Positions 29,485 to 40,338 of a DNA stretch of 64,000 nucleotides are shown one piece after another. The stretch covers positions 496,001-560,000 of the forward strand of contig BLLK01000074.1 of assembly GCA_021927905.1 (NCBI GenBank), in the 5' to 3' direction. Every line of letters starts with the position of its first letter. Within the stretch, counting starts at the first letter, position 1. The DNA is from Chaetoceros tenuissimus (lineage: Eukaryota > Bacillariophyta > Thalassiosirophyceae > Chaetocerotales > Chaetocerotaceae). The notes under the pieces were generated by a model. That model was not told where the DNA came from and made no database searches. It worked only from the letters and a program-made list of their open reading frames with translations. Both the position numbers and the translations under genes were made by a program.

Positions 29485-29871
29485 ATGTTGTGTCTAGCAA
29501 GAAGCATCAGTAATGTGGCACGTACAGCATCGTCATCTCTCAGAGTAATGAGTAGCGCATCCACAGCCGCCGCATCATCGAACCTTTCTCTTTATTTACA
29601 AAAGATTCCAAAGCAGCAACCTTTGAAAATTGCACAGATTCAACAACTCAAAAAGGAACAGCAAAATATTACAAACTTGATTAGTTCCATTCAATCCTTG
29701 ACTATTCAAAAGCAAGCAAAGGTTTTAGGGGAAGAGAGTTCAGTGGGTATCTTGCAAGTTATGAATCGTTCGGCGAGGAATCCAAAGAGGGCTAATAGAG
29801 GGAAGAGGGCTGTTTGTAGACAGGCGAGAAGAGCAAAGAGAAGAAGATGGGGAAATCATAGAAGAAATTAA
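29485..29871 (+). CDS. Small basic protein, probably mitochondrial, unknown function
   Basis: 128 residues. The first 25 residues (MLCLARSISNVARTASSSLRVM) form an Arg/Ser/Ala amphipathic sequence without acidic residues, typical of a mitochondrial presequence. A Gln/Ile-rich helical part follows. The last 37 residues are very basic (RNPKRANRGKRAVCRQARRA, then KRRRWGNHRRN) and could bind RNA. The size, presequence and tail resemble a small organellar ribosomal or assembly protein, but I cannot name a family. Confidence 0.65.
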   Translation: MLCLARSISNVARTASSSLRVMSSASTAAASSNLSLYLQKIPKQQPLKIAQIQQLKKEQQNITNLISSIQSLTIQKQAKVLGEESSVGILQVMNRSARNPKRANRGKRAVCRQARRAKRRRWGNHRRN

Positions 29872-29922
29872 GTGAAATTTATATATTGTTATCTATATAA
29901 TAATAGTTAGCTAGCTTTGACT

Positions 29923-31782
29923 CTACATGGCTGTCTTTTTCAATGCTCGTTCTTTACGGTGATGATTTCCAATCTTGGCCTTGTTATCATTCTTGCGGCG
30001 TTTTTGGATCTTGGACATTTCTTTTGAGGCATCCTTTTTATCATTGCCTTTTTTCTTTTGGGAATTGCCACTGTTATTATTATCGGCGTCATTCTTGGAA
30101 CTCTGCTGAACATTGGCTTGGCCTTGGTTCTTGTTTCCTCCTCCCTTCTTTTTCGATTTAGGAAATGGAAGATATCTTCCATCTGGACCAATGGTGCGTC
30201 CACCCTTTCCTTTATCAGGTCCGCGATATTTCTTTTCTCCACTTGTACCATCTTCTTCTTCATCATCATTGCCATTACTCTCATGTTCATTCTTGTTCTT
30301 CTTCTTACCACTACTATTATTATTGCGACTCTGACGACGATTGGTATTACGATTCTCTTCCCAAAACAATCGTTCCTCTTCCATACCCTTTGTAATACGA
30401 TTATAAGTCTTGATTGCTTCCAAATCAACATCATACAATCCACCATCTAAACCACCTACTCCATCTTCACCGCCACCTACACCATCGTATTGATCATCGT
30501 AATCATCATTGTATTCTGCCAAACCACCCATGGCTGATTCTAATAAATAAGCTTCTTGTTCTTGATCCTTTTCAATTTGATGTAAATATGCTTTTTGAAT
30601 CTTTGAGGCGACTTTCTTTTCTTGATTATCGTCATTCATTAGTTCTTCCAATCGATCTTTACGGGAAGATGGTAATTTCGGATCCAACTTTTTGAGTCGT
30701 GGATGAATGTTTGAATTATGTGGGGAAGTTTGTAATTCTAGTAATGCGGCTGTTGTTTCTTCTGGGTCAAGGTTGTAACATGCCAATGCTGCTTCGATAT
30801 ATCCTTCACCGTATATATCTCCAAATACACTTTGGACTTGTTGTACAAGTCGTGTCATTGCTGAAATCTTTTTTGTTTTAATTGGTTTAGAGGATACTTT
30901 GGAATCAGGTTTCTTTACTTCCACAGGTTTCACAGATGAAGTAGGACAAGAGGATAGCATGAGATTTATATAATCCTTTTGTGCATGAACTTGGGATGTA
31001 AATATCGTTTCAATCATTGTTTCAAAATATTCATGTTGAGGAATAAAAGTTTGTTGTTTTTGATATAAAAGTAAATCTCCAAGACATGTCGAAGATTGAC
31101 CTTGTTCCGATGAAATTTGTTGAATGAGATCCATGACTTTTTGAATGTTGTCATCTTCATTTTCGATATCGGACTGCATAGGAAGGAGTAAACCATGAGT
31201 CAATGTCGCTGAAAATATATTGAGAATTACATTTTGAATCTTTGTAGCTGATTCAATTTGACATGCTGTATCGTATAAAAATGCAAGATGGACACAGAGT
31301 ATATCTTGATATCCTATTCTACAACATCTCTTTTTGGTCTCGGACATGTTTTCCTTTGACGTGTTTCCAAGTTTGTATCCAAATACTATTTGAAGAGGTT
31401 TCAAAGCTGCAAAACATTTTGATAAATCTTTTTCTAAATCATCTTTCAAGCTTCGTTTGTTTGGTTGTAATGTAAGATCCAATAAAGACTTTTGTGCCTT
31501 TTGAACTAAACTTGTGAATGCTTCCAATATATCTTGTAACAAACTTGATAGATATTCATCCGACATGGAGGCTATAATCATGTCAAAGGCCTGTTGAGTC
31601 TGTTGACTTATTTGATCTAGTTTTGGTTCTTGATGTAATTGATATAGTAAATTGGCTGCTTTGTAAATATTCAATGGTGAAGGACCTAATTTTGCACCGG
31701 CCTCATTTCTCGACAAAAGAGCATCAAAGGCTGAAGATACTTCATCTATAAGAGAAGAAACGTCACTGCTTCCCTGAACCAT
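29923..31782 (-). CDS. ASCC2/Cue3-like ribosome quality control factor with CUE domain
   Basis: A single-exon 619-residue protein. The N-terminal 290 residues are helical. A CUE-type ubiquitin-binding domain lies near 315-350 (VQSVFGDIYGEGYIEAALAC, with the YNLDPEETTAALLE helix). An acidic DDYDDQYDG segment near 415 and a Lys/Asn-rich tail ending in GNHHRKERALKK follow. The same order, including the YDDxYDG box and a basic NH.R tail, is found in human ASCC2 and yeast Cue3. That subunit of the RQT/ASCC complex recognises ubiquitinated ribosomes in collisions and helps split them. The N-terminal half is poorly conserved to the eye, so the family call rests on the CUE domain and tail. Confidence 0.75.
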   Translation of the reverse strand: MVQGSSDVSSLIDEVSSAFDALLSRNEAGAKLGPSPLNIYKAANLLYQLHQEPKLDQISQQTQQAFDMIIASMSDEYLSSLLQDILEAFTSLVQKAQKSLLDLTLQPNKRSLKDDLEKDLSKCFAALKPLQIVFGYKLGNTSKENMSETKKRCCRIGYQDILCVHLAFLYDTACQIESATKIQNVILNIFSATLTHGLLLPMQSDIENEDDNIQKVMDLIQQISSEQGQSSTCLGDLLLYQKQQTFIPQHEYFETMIETIFTSQVHAQKDYINLMLSSCPTSSVKPVEVKKPDSKVSSKPIKTKKISAMTRLVQQVQSVFGDIYGEGYIEAALACYNLDPEETTAALLELQTSPHNSNIHPRLKKLDPKLPSSRKDRLEELMNDDNQEKKVASKIQKAYLHQIEKDQEQEAYLLESAMGGLAEYNDDYDDQYDGVGGGEDGVGGLDGGLYDVDLEAIKTYNRITKGMEEERLFWEENRNTNRRQSRNNNSSGKKKNKNEHESNGNDDEEEDGTSGEKKYRGPDKGKGGRTIGPDGRYLPFPKSKKKGGGNKNQGQANVQQSSKNDADNNNSGNSQKKKGNDKKDASKEMSKIQKRRKNDNKAKIGNHHRKERALKKTAM

Positions 31783-32123
31783 TGGAATAGAGATAGATAC
31801 AGTTTATTGATTAGCTAGTTTCGAAATAGTAATTTGTATTCATGTGAATATGAATAGAGAAAAGTAAATACTCATAGAAGAGAGAAGAGGTAAAGAATGA
31901 AGATGATGTTGTTCCTTCGACTTCGTTTGAAACCCTGACCGACATGGATTCAGTCCCAACTAAAATTTCTCGTTTTTATTTCATTTTTGTTTCCTTTTCA
32001 TTTATTCTATTGCAGACACACATTCTGAAATTCATTACTCTTCTCTTTTGAAAATATACCCTCATTGTAATTAAATCGATGACCTCTATATTTACTAATA
32101 TAATTAATTAAATCATATTATGT
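31783..32123. other. Intergenic, nothing recognised
   Basis: Presumed promoter of the ASCC2-like gene and 3' flank of the ceramidase gene. It is AT-rich at 32070-32120. Confidence 0.45.
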
Positions 32124-32909
32124 TTAAAATGTAGTTGTCACGAGCGGGAAAAATCCCTTCCAAAACTCAATCTTGGATGGAATCTGTAGCTGATCCAAAC
32201 GTGTGCATTCAAGTGCTACAATAGCACAGTAAGCTGCGAAACCAGCGCAGAAATGCCATAGGACATGAGGAGTCATACCATGCAAATAACTATCTGCATA
32301 GTGAATGAAACTATCACATTGAAGCATATCGTAAAGCCAACAAGGTAAAGCTGCTCCAAGAATTGAAATTACACTTGTGTTGCAAATTCTCTTTGTTTTT
32401 TCGTGATTTTTGACATTGTTCCATTCACTGGTATAGACCAAACTATAGAGCCAACCACTAGCAGTTACTGCCTCTACTATGAACGTGATGATGAAAACAA
32501 TGTATACTTTTTGAAAGCAAAAGTATATAACTGTGTTGATGGTCGCAATCGCAACCATGAGGTATGGTAACATTGGATACTTGGATGTCGACACTGGTGA
32601 ATCCAACTCGGCACAGAGATAGAGGAAACTCATCATGAGATACATCATTGGAAGCTCATCGGCAGATTGTAGAAACCAATGCAAACTTCCGTGTAATCCC
32701 GCCGATCCAAATCCTATCAAGATTAGAATCGCATATGCAGCCGTATGTCTCAACTCTTGTGTGTGATTGTTTAGCATTAGACCAATGACTCCAAATGCAC
32801 TTAAACCAAGTATACTTGAAACTGTATTATGAAGCTCAACCACATAATTTGAATGAAGGTAATTTGATTCACAAAAGTCAATGGAGGAAGAATGAGGTTC
32901 CCAGAACAT
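32124..32909 (-). CDS. Alkaline ceramidase (ACER family)
   Basis: A 261-residue polytopic membrane protein with about seven hydrophobic helices. The start FWEPHSSSIDFCESNY and VVELHNTVSS match the ACER N-terminus (W.P.tstiDwCE.NY, E..NT.SN). The Zn/catalytic residues are visible: His and Ser in GSAGLHGSLHW, Asp in the SADELPMMY segment, and two His in HGMTPHVLWHFC. The enzyme hydrolyses ceramide to sphingoid base and fatty acid in ER/Golgi-type membranes and belongs to the CREST superfamily. Length and residue pattern are complete, so it is probably active. In diatoms it would act on their own sphingolipids; the chain preference cannot be read. Confidence 0.9.
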   Translation of the reverse strand: MFWEPHSSSIDFCESNYLHSNYVVELHNTVSSILGLSAFGVIGLMLNNHTQELRHTAAYAILILIGFGSAGLHGSLHWFLQSADELPMMYLMMSFLYLCAELDSPVSTSKYPMLPYLMVAIATINTVIYFCFQKVYIVFIITFIVEAVTASGWLYSLVYTSEWNNVKNHEKTKRICNTSVISILGAALPCWLYDMLQCDSFIHYADSYLHGMTPHVLWHFCAGFAAYCAIVALECTRLDQLQIPSKIEFWKGFFPLVTTTF

Positions 32910-33303
32910 GTTGGTGCTATTTTGTGGGGTTTGAGGCTAGGTGATTTGTAGAAAATGAATGGAGAATCAAAAGTAGATTTTCCTTGTACTAGTTATGCAG
33001 TTTTTTATTAATGAATTGTCATGAAGTTATTGGATTGTTTGATGAGAGATATGACAGCATTTCGACACTTGATTTTATGTTGAAAGAAAAAGCTTCATCA
33101 TTCATTGGAGGGGGCAGTGACGTTGCTTAGAACGGCAAGAATGATGTCAGGATGATCCATGCTCATCTACGTACATGCGCACTCAGTATGTGCTCAATGA
33201 TTGTCAGAACTTTGCCTTCACGACAAGACAGATTTTGAATTTTGACTCCTTGATTTTTAGCTAAAATAGATGTTTCTTTGTTCAAATAATTGTGAAGTTT
33301 TGA
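32910..33303. other. Intergenic, nothing recognised
   Basis: Presumed ceramidase promoter, with ATCTACGTACATGCGC near 33168. No gene seen. Confidence 0.45.
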
Positions 33304-35691
33304 TCAATGATTAGCTCTGGAAGAAGCAGCAGGTTGGCCTATTGCATCATCACTCTCAGTAATATCATATGTCATTTCTAGTATTTCCATCTCTTCTTTC
33401 AAACTAAGTTCAAGAAAAGCACAAGATGCATTTTCATCGGAACTGGAAATTTTCTTCGTGGATGGATGCGAATTTTGATGTTTCAATTCATACACTCTCA
33501 AGCTTGCCAATTTCAAAACTTTGGAATCTTGACGGATAGAACCTTCATGGAATCGTCTTATATATCCAAGAAATGAGCAGAGGTGGTCACCCATCACTTG
33601 TTCAAGTATTCTACAATATTCTTTGAATAAACTGTTTCGATCAATCTGAAATGCCATTACGCCAAAAATATTAAGATGTAGAAAAGGTGTTTCGACAATA
33701 GGAATTCTAGCGACCTTTAGATGCGCCAAGTATTCTCTTGTAATCGCAACTTTTATAGACTCATATGTAGAAGTAGATTGAAGGTTTTGAATTGCATGGA
33801 GGAAACCAGAACGAATGATACATTTGGCTGGTCTCTTTCTCCATTGATCCTCTTGATTGTAGAGCAGAGTAGGTTAATAATGATTTCTTCCGGTATAGAT
33901 TGGGCATAAGATAAATATATTTCAGCGATAATGCGTGTTCTTTTTGCCGATGACAAGACTTTGCAGCACTTCATTGCTTCGCAGACCAACGTCTTATCTT
34001 TTAACCTAACAATCTGTTCTAGGTCTTGAGTATCAATTTCAAAATCTAGCTCTCTCATTTTTGCAACAAGCTTATTAGAAAACGTTTCTCTCATGACAGC
34101 AGAGGCATAATTTTGATAATATGTGACCTCATTGCAATTCACAATTCCACTTTCTCCACATTTGTTCATGATTGAAAATGCAAGCTGTCGAGGCCAAAAA
34201 GCGATTGCGCCCCTATCAAGATAGCATATGGAACTTCTCAACCCTGATAAATCTATGAAATCACCAAATATTTCATGTTCTAAATCGTTACACATGACCA
34301 TATCTCTTGACAATAGCAAAGAGTGCTTCCAATTAAAGTTCAGATCAAAGCCTTCAATACTTTGGTTATCTTTTCCAGATTTGATCCAATTTCGAAGAAA
34401 GGTGACAGGTCATGAGACAAGATGATTGACTCCAGATGAATTTGTCTTTGCATTTTTCACAAGTTGTAATGAAATGGTAACTAGGAAGACATCCAATAAC
34501 GGCTCTCTCTTATCATCTTCAAATGATTGAAGAAAGGCTATCATCGCTTGATCAGTGTTTGAGAGATCCTGAAATGATCCGTCTCTCGAACAGATTGAAG
34601 TATCACTCATATAGAGAAGAGGTTGACTAAAGATTCCTTTCCAGTCTCTTATGAGTTCATGGACATGCCCATCCCTCACTTTGAGTACTTCAATGCTAGG
34701 TGGCGATTTACCATGACATACCAATGAATATGACATGAGTAGACGCCAGCCACTTGTGATAGGTTGCACTGTGTAATTACATTCAGAATACATTGCTGTA
34801 GCATAAATTGTATTCTTAGATGAAAGGCTCGGTTGAAAGCTGCGATCAATTGAACCGTACGTAATTGCATCTTCACCTCCAGAAAAAATAGAAGGAAGCT
34901 GGATGTATAAACTAGCAAATCTTCCATTCATTCCTGTTTGATATGCATGAATTGTTTCTTCCATCTCCCCTCCTTCCTCTATTATGAAGATCCCTCTGAA
35001 CTCTGCAGAAATATTATAGTTTTGTGATTCAATCCCCAAAGCTAATACTGCCTCTGAGACGATCTCTTCAATTGATTTGTCCCATTTTTCCCTTGAATCT
35101 TCTTCAAATCGAATCTCACTAGCATCTATTTGCCATACTCGAGATGGTCTTGGAGATATTGAAATATCTGCCAATGATTTTAATTGCTTTGCGTGATCAC
35201 TGGTCAATGGATATGCAATGACTTCACCTTTCAGCAACAAACCATCAACTGTGAATTGAGGTTCATAGTCACCATAGACAAGATGAGTTACATCAATTTG
35301 CTCACATACATCTTTTTTGTAATATTCAATATTATCGATATAGCTATGAAATGATTTCTTCCATAGATTCTTCCTGTGTAAAAAGATTTTCATTTTGCTG
35401 GTGAAAGTTGAAAGGCCTCTCATGAATGTCTTTCTTTACTACTTGTTTTTGTTTCTTTGCATTATGTTCCTCTTTGACATCGTAGTCCATATACTGCAGA
35501 TCAAAATCTTGTTTGAGCAAATGTGAAATATCATTCAAACTTGATGAAACTTCATCAGGGAAATACTTCTGGAAGAGCCTCCTGGTTCGCTCTCTTTTCT
35601 GTTCCGCTAGTTCAGCCATGGATTCTTTCTCAGTTGCACATCTGGAATGTGTCGGTATTTTGACGTCTTGAATCACTGTGGCCAAGCTCAT
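33304..35691 (-). pseudogene. 2OG-Fe(II) oxygenase-domain protein gene, broken
   Basis: Consecutive frames encode one protein of about 790 residues. Near 34750-34900 it has a double-stranded beta-helix signature of a prolyl-4-hydroxylase-like domain (ITYGSIDRSFQPS, ATAMYSECNYTVQPITSGWR, LLMSYSLVC). Near 34180 it has a YLDRGAIAFWPRQ block that such long eukaryotic members share. An in-frame TGA lies at 34410-34412, and frame changes occur near 35350-35420 and near 33730-33760. The metal-binding His-x-Asp is not evident: the expected HxD place reads YGSIDRS. The gene is therefore probably a dead copy of a multi-copy diatom family. Substrate is unknown. Confidence 0.7.
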
Positions 35692-36076
35692 TTTACAGGA
35701 CAGCAGCCTTCTACGTTATGAGATATGGAAAGATGATAGAAGTTTTACAACATGGTTGAGTTGTGGGTCTTGGAAGTTAAATTTGGTGGCACTAAGAGAA
35801 TGACAAATGTCGCAGAAAAAGCTAAACAAGTCTAACAAGACCCAAAGCAATCTACTTCTCATATTTTAGAGCTATCTGGTATAGTTCGCTTTACAAAGAT
35901 TATCACTTCTTTTTCTAGAATAGAAATTAGCTATATTCAAACAGATTCACATATTTTTAAGCTGGTTGTATTGAAAAAGTGCACATGATCATACCTTATG
36001 CATGAAAGTTTCTGATTGGCTTCTCGCCTGTTATGAGTTACCACGTGTACAAAGAAAAAAGGCTTTATTTGCGTAT
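35692..36076. other. Intergenic, one G-box-like motif
   Basis: Contains CACGTG at 36042-36047, a palindromic bHLH/bZIP-type core, within the 3' flank of the beta-helix gene. No gene seen. Confidence 0.35.
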
Positions 36077-37447
36077 CTATCTGGTGTTACAAGATGTTTG
36101 TACGGTATTTTTGTTCTCAACGGAAACATCTACTGATATTGAATCCTCTATGTAATTACCCAAGATCGTGTTGCATCCGATTTCATTACCAGTTTGTTCA
36201 CCACCAGGATTGATTCTTACGGCATGGGCAGCACAGACATTCTTCTTGGAACCAATGATTTTGTTCTTAGAAATAGTTGTATTCGTTGTTTTGTAATCTC
36301 CTAATACGCCAGAGTTCATGTTTGAAAATGAATGGTTACATTCTTTGCCAAACTTTTTGATTTTGTTTCGAGATATAGTGGTGTTATCTGCGCGAAGTAA
36401 GTAGATTCCACTCAATCCGATATTCCGAATAACATTGGATTTGACCTTTGCTTTGAAAGTGTTTGCCGCTTCAATACCAAGATAATTACTGGATCGGATC
36501 TTGTTCTTGTTGATCACAATTCCTTTGGCACGGTAGTCGTTAGGCGTAAGACTGTTGCCATCAGCGTTGTTATGATCTACCTGTATTGCAACCTTGATTC
36601 CAGCCGCGGTTGAATTAAATATAACATTCTTCTTGATAAGATTCTGCTCTGCTGGTACAGAGACAAAGATCCCTTGAGTCATTGAGTTCTCTATACGATT
36701 CCCTATACATTCAGAATTACGATTCATAAAGAAGGATATCACACCTCCTTCCACAACATTATTACGAACGGCGCCATTCTTCTGAAGAGAGAACGACACA
36801 ATGTCAAGTTTCGAATATTCTCTGACATAGTTTCCTTCCATAACATTACCACTGTCAAGTTGTCCTGCTTCGAATGCATCAATGGTGGGCTGTCCTGCAT
36901 CAACATATGGTCCAGCGAAAAAGACGGCAAACATGTGATTGCTTCCAAAGACAATACAATCATGGAGTGTACAATTATTGGAGCCAAAAACACCAAAAGC
37001 TTCATAGATAGGGTTGTCATCTGAATCATTGGTATATGCGTCAAGAGTAAGTTTTTCAACAATCACATCATGTGTCCTAATGACTAGAAGCAGTGACCCT
37101 CCTCCAATTTTTTGGAGAATGGTGTTTTCTTTTGACTCTCCAGAGATATGTACAGGTCGTTTGATATCGATTGTGTTTTCAATGAGGTAGGTTCCATTCT
37201 CTATATAGATTTCATTGCATGTATTGTCAGTAATAGCATCAGCTAGGCTAAGACCAGAGACTGTGACATTACAGGAATTACTATTGCCAGATGTGTTCTC
37301 CTGTGATGATAGTAAGACCGAGGAATGAGTAGATGTTGAGGAGGGCTCTCCATTGTTCAAAGGGACAAGACCGGCAGTAGTCGTTCCAATGGTAGTAGGC
37401 AGAAGTGCTGAAGATAGGAAGAAGAAGTATAATATTTTCGCCATCAT
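36077..37447 (-). CDS. Secreted right-handed beta-helix (pectate-lyase-fold) protein, copy 1
   Basis: A 456-residue protein with a signal peptide (MMAKILYFFFLSSALLPTTIG). From residue 60 on it has repeated short strands of the PbH1 type (for example NTIDIKRPVHISG, NVIRNIGLSGIYLLRADNTT, ISRNKIKKFG), separated by Asn-rich turns. This is the parallel beta-helix fold of pectate lyases, NosD and related surface proteins. N-glycosylation sequons are frequent. No catalytic Asp/Arg set can be assigned, so enzymatic activity on polysaccharides is only possible. A close paralogue lies in tandem at 38014, most similar over residues 60-300. Confidence 0.8.
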   Translation of the reverse strand: MMAKILYFFFLSSALLPTTIGTTTAGLVPLNNGEPSSTSTHSSVLLSSQENTSGNSNSCNVTVSGLSLADAITDNTCNEIYIENGTYLIENTIDIKRPVHISGESKENTILQKIGGGSLLLVIRTHDVIVEKLTLDAYTNDSDDNPIYEAFGVFGSNNCTLHDCIVFGSNHMFAVFFAGPYVDAGQPTIDAFEAGQLDSGNVMEGNYVREYSKLDIVSFSLQKNGAVRNNVVEGGVISFFMNRNSECIGNRIENSMTQGIFVSVPAEQNLIKKNVIFNSTAAGIKVAIQVDHNNADGNSLTPNDYRAKGIVINKNKIRSSNYLGIEAANTFKAKVKSNVIRNIGLSGIYLLRADNTTISRNKIKKFGKECNHSFSNMNSGVLGDYKTTNTTISKNKIIGSKKNVCAAHAVRINPGGEQTGNEIGCNTILGNYIEDSISVDVSVENKNTVQTSCNTR

Positions 37448-38013
37448 TTGTGATCACCTAGTTCTAATTTCAATAGTGTACCAAATGTACCTTTTCAATG
37501 AAGCCTCATGATTCATGATGAATGATGAAGTAAAGATAGATAGGCATCTTGAAGTTCGTCGCGTTCATGTTTCATGTCTCATCATTCATCTATCTACGAT
37601 GTCTTTATTCATTCTCGTAATGGAAGTACGTTCACGTACGTAGGTATCTGATACGGAGAAACGGAGAAACTATTTGAACCTGGACGACTTCTCTTTACAT
37701 CTTTGCAAAATGAATCTGCTCCACATTTTCATCGGCTAAATCAAATGAATTTGTCCATGCATCTTTTCCAATTTATTGACAGGGCTTACCTATTCGTTTT
37801 ATAGAAGAAACACAAACATCGCCTTCGTACGTCCTCATGAAGATTGAATTATTTTACTTTTATTTCGTGCTTGGGCAAAACAAATGTACTACGAAGAATC
37901 TGAAATCAAGAAACAGACAAGGAGAAAATGAAAGATGAAAAATATGCAACATGCATTTTATGAAAGCACTGAGAAGAATTCAATAGGCACCTTTTGATAG
38001 CAGCTCTGTTACT
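37448..38013. other. Spacer between beta-helix paralogues
   Basis: Holds the promoter of copy 1 and the 3' flank of copy 2. GATGAATGATGA (about 37518) and TCATCATTCATC (about 37579) form an inverted repeat. CACGTACGTAGG lies near 37632. No gene. Confidence 0.4.
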
Positions 38014-39399
38014 CTACGGGGTTCCTCTCAAGTGTTTCCCTCTAGTTTTTCCATGTCTATCATCGCATTCTTCCATTTTATTTCCACTTGATTCAGTTAC
38101 ATCAATTTCATCACCCTCGTATTTTCCAAGAATCTTGTTGCATTTAACTTTGTTATTGACTTGGGTTCCGTCATTATTAATGCGGATTGCATTAACAGCG
38201 CACACTTTATTCGAAGCGATGATTTTGTTAAAACTAATATCTGAACTTTTAGTTTTGTAATCGCCCCATATGCCAGCGTTGAATTTCGAAAAGTTCTCAT
38301 CAAAACACTCTTTACCAAAATGAAGAATACTGTTTTTAGATAAAGTTGTCTCATCTACACGGAGTAAGTAGATCCCACTCAATGCAGAATTTAGAATAGA
38401 ATTCGATTCAACCTTGGCTTTAACAGTATTGGTCATTTCTATGCCAAAAAAGTTACTGGATTGGATCCTGTTCTTGTTGATCACAATTCCTTTGGCACGG
38501 TAGCTGGTAGGCGTGAGGCTTACTTTGTGGTCTGCATCTGGATCGACCACATGATCTACCTGGATTGCAACCTTGATTCTGGCTGCAGCTGAGTTAATCA
38601 CTGTATTGTTCAAAATAAGATTCTGATCTGCTGGTACAGATACAAAGATCCCTTGAGTCATTGAGTTTTCTATGCGATTGCCTATACATTCAGAGTCCCT
38701 AGTCATAAAGAAGGATATCACACCTCCTTCCACAACATTATTGCGAACCACGCCATTCTTCTGAAGGGAGAACGACACAATGTCAAGTTTCGAATATTCC
38801 CTGACATAGTTTCCTTCCATCACATTGCCACTGTCAAGATCTCCTGCTTCGAATGCATCAATGGTAGGTTTCCCTGCATCAACATAAGGCCCAGCGAAGA
38901 AGACAGCAAACATGTGATTGCTTCCATAGATCAAACAATCAAGGAGTGTACAATTATTAGAGCCAAAAACACCAAAAGCTTCATAGATAGGGTCGTCATC
39001 TGAATCATTGGTATATGCATCGAGAGTAAGTTTTTCAACAATCACATCTTGTGTCCTAATGACTAGAAGCAGTGACCCTCCTCCAATTTTTTGGAGAATG
39101 GTGTTTTCTTTTGACTCTCCAGAGATATGTATAGGTCGTTTGATATCGATTGTGTTTTCAATGAGGTAGGTTCCATTCTCTATATAGATTTCATTGCATG
39201 TATTGTCAGTAATAGCATCAGCTAGGCTAAGACCAGAGATTGTGACATTACATGAGTTACTGTTCTCTGATGAAGAGTTTGTTGCTGATAGTACAGATGT
39301 CGTTGAGGATGCATCCCCTGTAGGGACATTAGAAGCTATTCCAATGATAGGCAAAAGTGCTAAAACCAGAACAAGGTAGTGTAGTTTTTTCATATTCAT
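38014..39399 (-). CDS. Secreted right-handed beta-helix protein, copy 2
   Basis: About 461 residues from the Met at 39399 (MNMKKLHYLVLVLALLPIIG, a signal peptide). The frame is open for 22 more codons upstream, but a start there would place the signal peptide internally. It has the same PbH1 architecture as the tandem neighbour, nearly identical over the central beta-helix and diverged at the N-terminus and last 80 residues. A short basic C-terminal tail (RHGKTRGKHLRGTP) is unique to this copy. The pair arose by tandem duplication followed by divergence of the ends. Role is unknown; cell-wall or mucilage polysaccharide binding is a reasonable guess. Confidence 0.8.
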   Translation of the reverse strand: MNMKKLHYLVLVLALLPIIGIASNVPTGDASSTTSVLSATNSSSENSNSCNVTISGLSLADAITDNTCNEIYIENGTYLIENTIDIKRPIHISGESKENTILQKIGGGSLLLVIRTQDVIVEKLTLDAYTNDSDDDPIYEAFGVFGSNNCTLLDCLIYGSNHMFAVFFAGPYVDAGKPTIDAFEAGDLDSGNVMEGNYVREYSKLDIVSFSLQKNGVVRNNVVEGGVISFFMTRDSECIGNRIENSMTQGIFVSVPADQNLILNNTVINSAAARIKVAIQVDHVVDPDADHKVSLTPTSYRAKGIVINKNRIQSSNFFGIEMTNTVKAKVESNSILNSALSGIYLLRVDETTLSKNSILHFGKECFDENFSKFNAGIWGDYKTKSSDISFNKIIASNKVCAVNAIRINNDGTQVNNKVKCNKILGKYEGDEIDVTESSGNKMEECDDRHGKTRGKHLRGTP

Positions 39400-40338
39400 T
39401 TTAGTTTTATTCTTGAATAAATTTGGAGTTGATATAGATTGTGTGCATAGATGATACTCATTCACTCATTCACTCACTTTTGTGAATAAACTTTGGGCTT
39501 CGCTTCGCATTGCAAAAAGAAGGGAGAGTTCGCAAGCAATGTTGTCCGTCATTTATTAATAGCCTTTTAGACTGAACATCATTGTTGAACATGCAAAATT
39601 AAAATTTTATTTTTAACGACATAAAACATGCAAAACATGATCAAATCTTATATCCATGCTACTTGAAAGTCAAAATAAATAAAAGATATTTTAGGGGGGA
39701 AATACGCATTCAGGTGACAGGCAGATCGCTGAATAAGAGGACTTTCAATGATGAAAAGTTTTCAGAGGGCAAGACTACATTTTGCAAAAGAATGAGTCCA
39801 AATGTACCCATTTCATATGAATATTTATACATCAAAGCATTATGATATAGATCCATGTGCTTATGATATATAACAAGGAAGACATACTATGCAACTGAAT
39901 CTTCAAAGATCACCTATTTACTTCTGAAGAAAAATGAAAGCATTTAGAATAACGGTTTTTGTCAACGCCACAATCATATCAAACAAGATGTCATGCAGCT
40001 AAATGTCTTCAAAACACGATCACTCAATTAACGTGTTAACACAAGATGATGAGACCGTGAGACTGATCCACCCAAAAAGATCTCTCTATTTTCTAGAGCT
40101 ACAAAGGAATTCAACCCTTTGGTTCATTTCCATTCATCTACATCTGCATTCACCACTTAAAGAATCAGATCAGTGATATAGTTCAAGGTTGAAGCAGCGG
40201 GAAGCGATTGAGCCTGAACAACGAAAATTGACACATCTTCACTTTTCTAGCTAGTGACAGATTGCCTCTCTAGATATCTAGTGTAGGAGCACTAAGCTCT
40301 TTTATTTCTCTGCCAATATTAATCACCAAATCTACACC
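39400..40338. other. Long intergenic region, nothing recognised
   Basis: About 940 bp between divergent genes. Short open frames only. It is AT-rich around 39590-39660. Presumably it holds two promoters. Confidence 0.45.

Noticed and set aside
39663-39845. 60-codon plus-strand frame
   Set aside because: No family, no promoter, in a long non-coding spacer.
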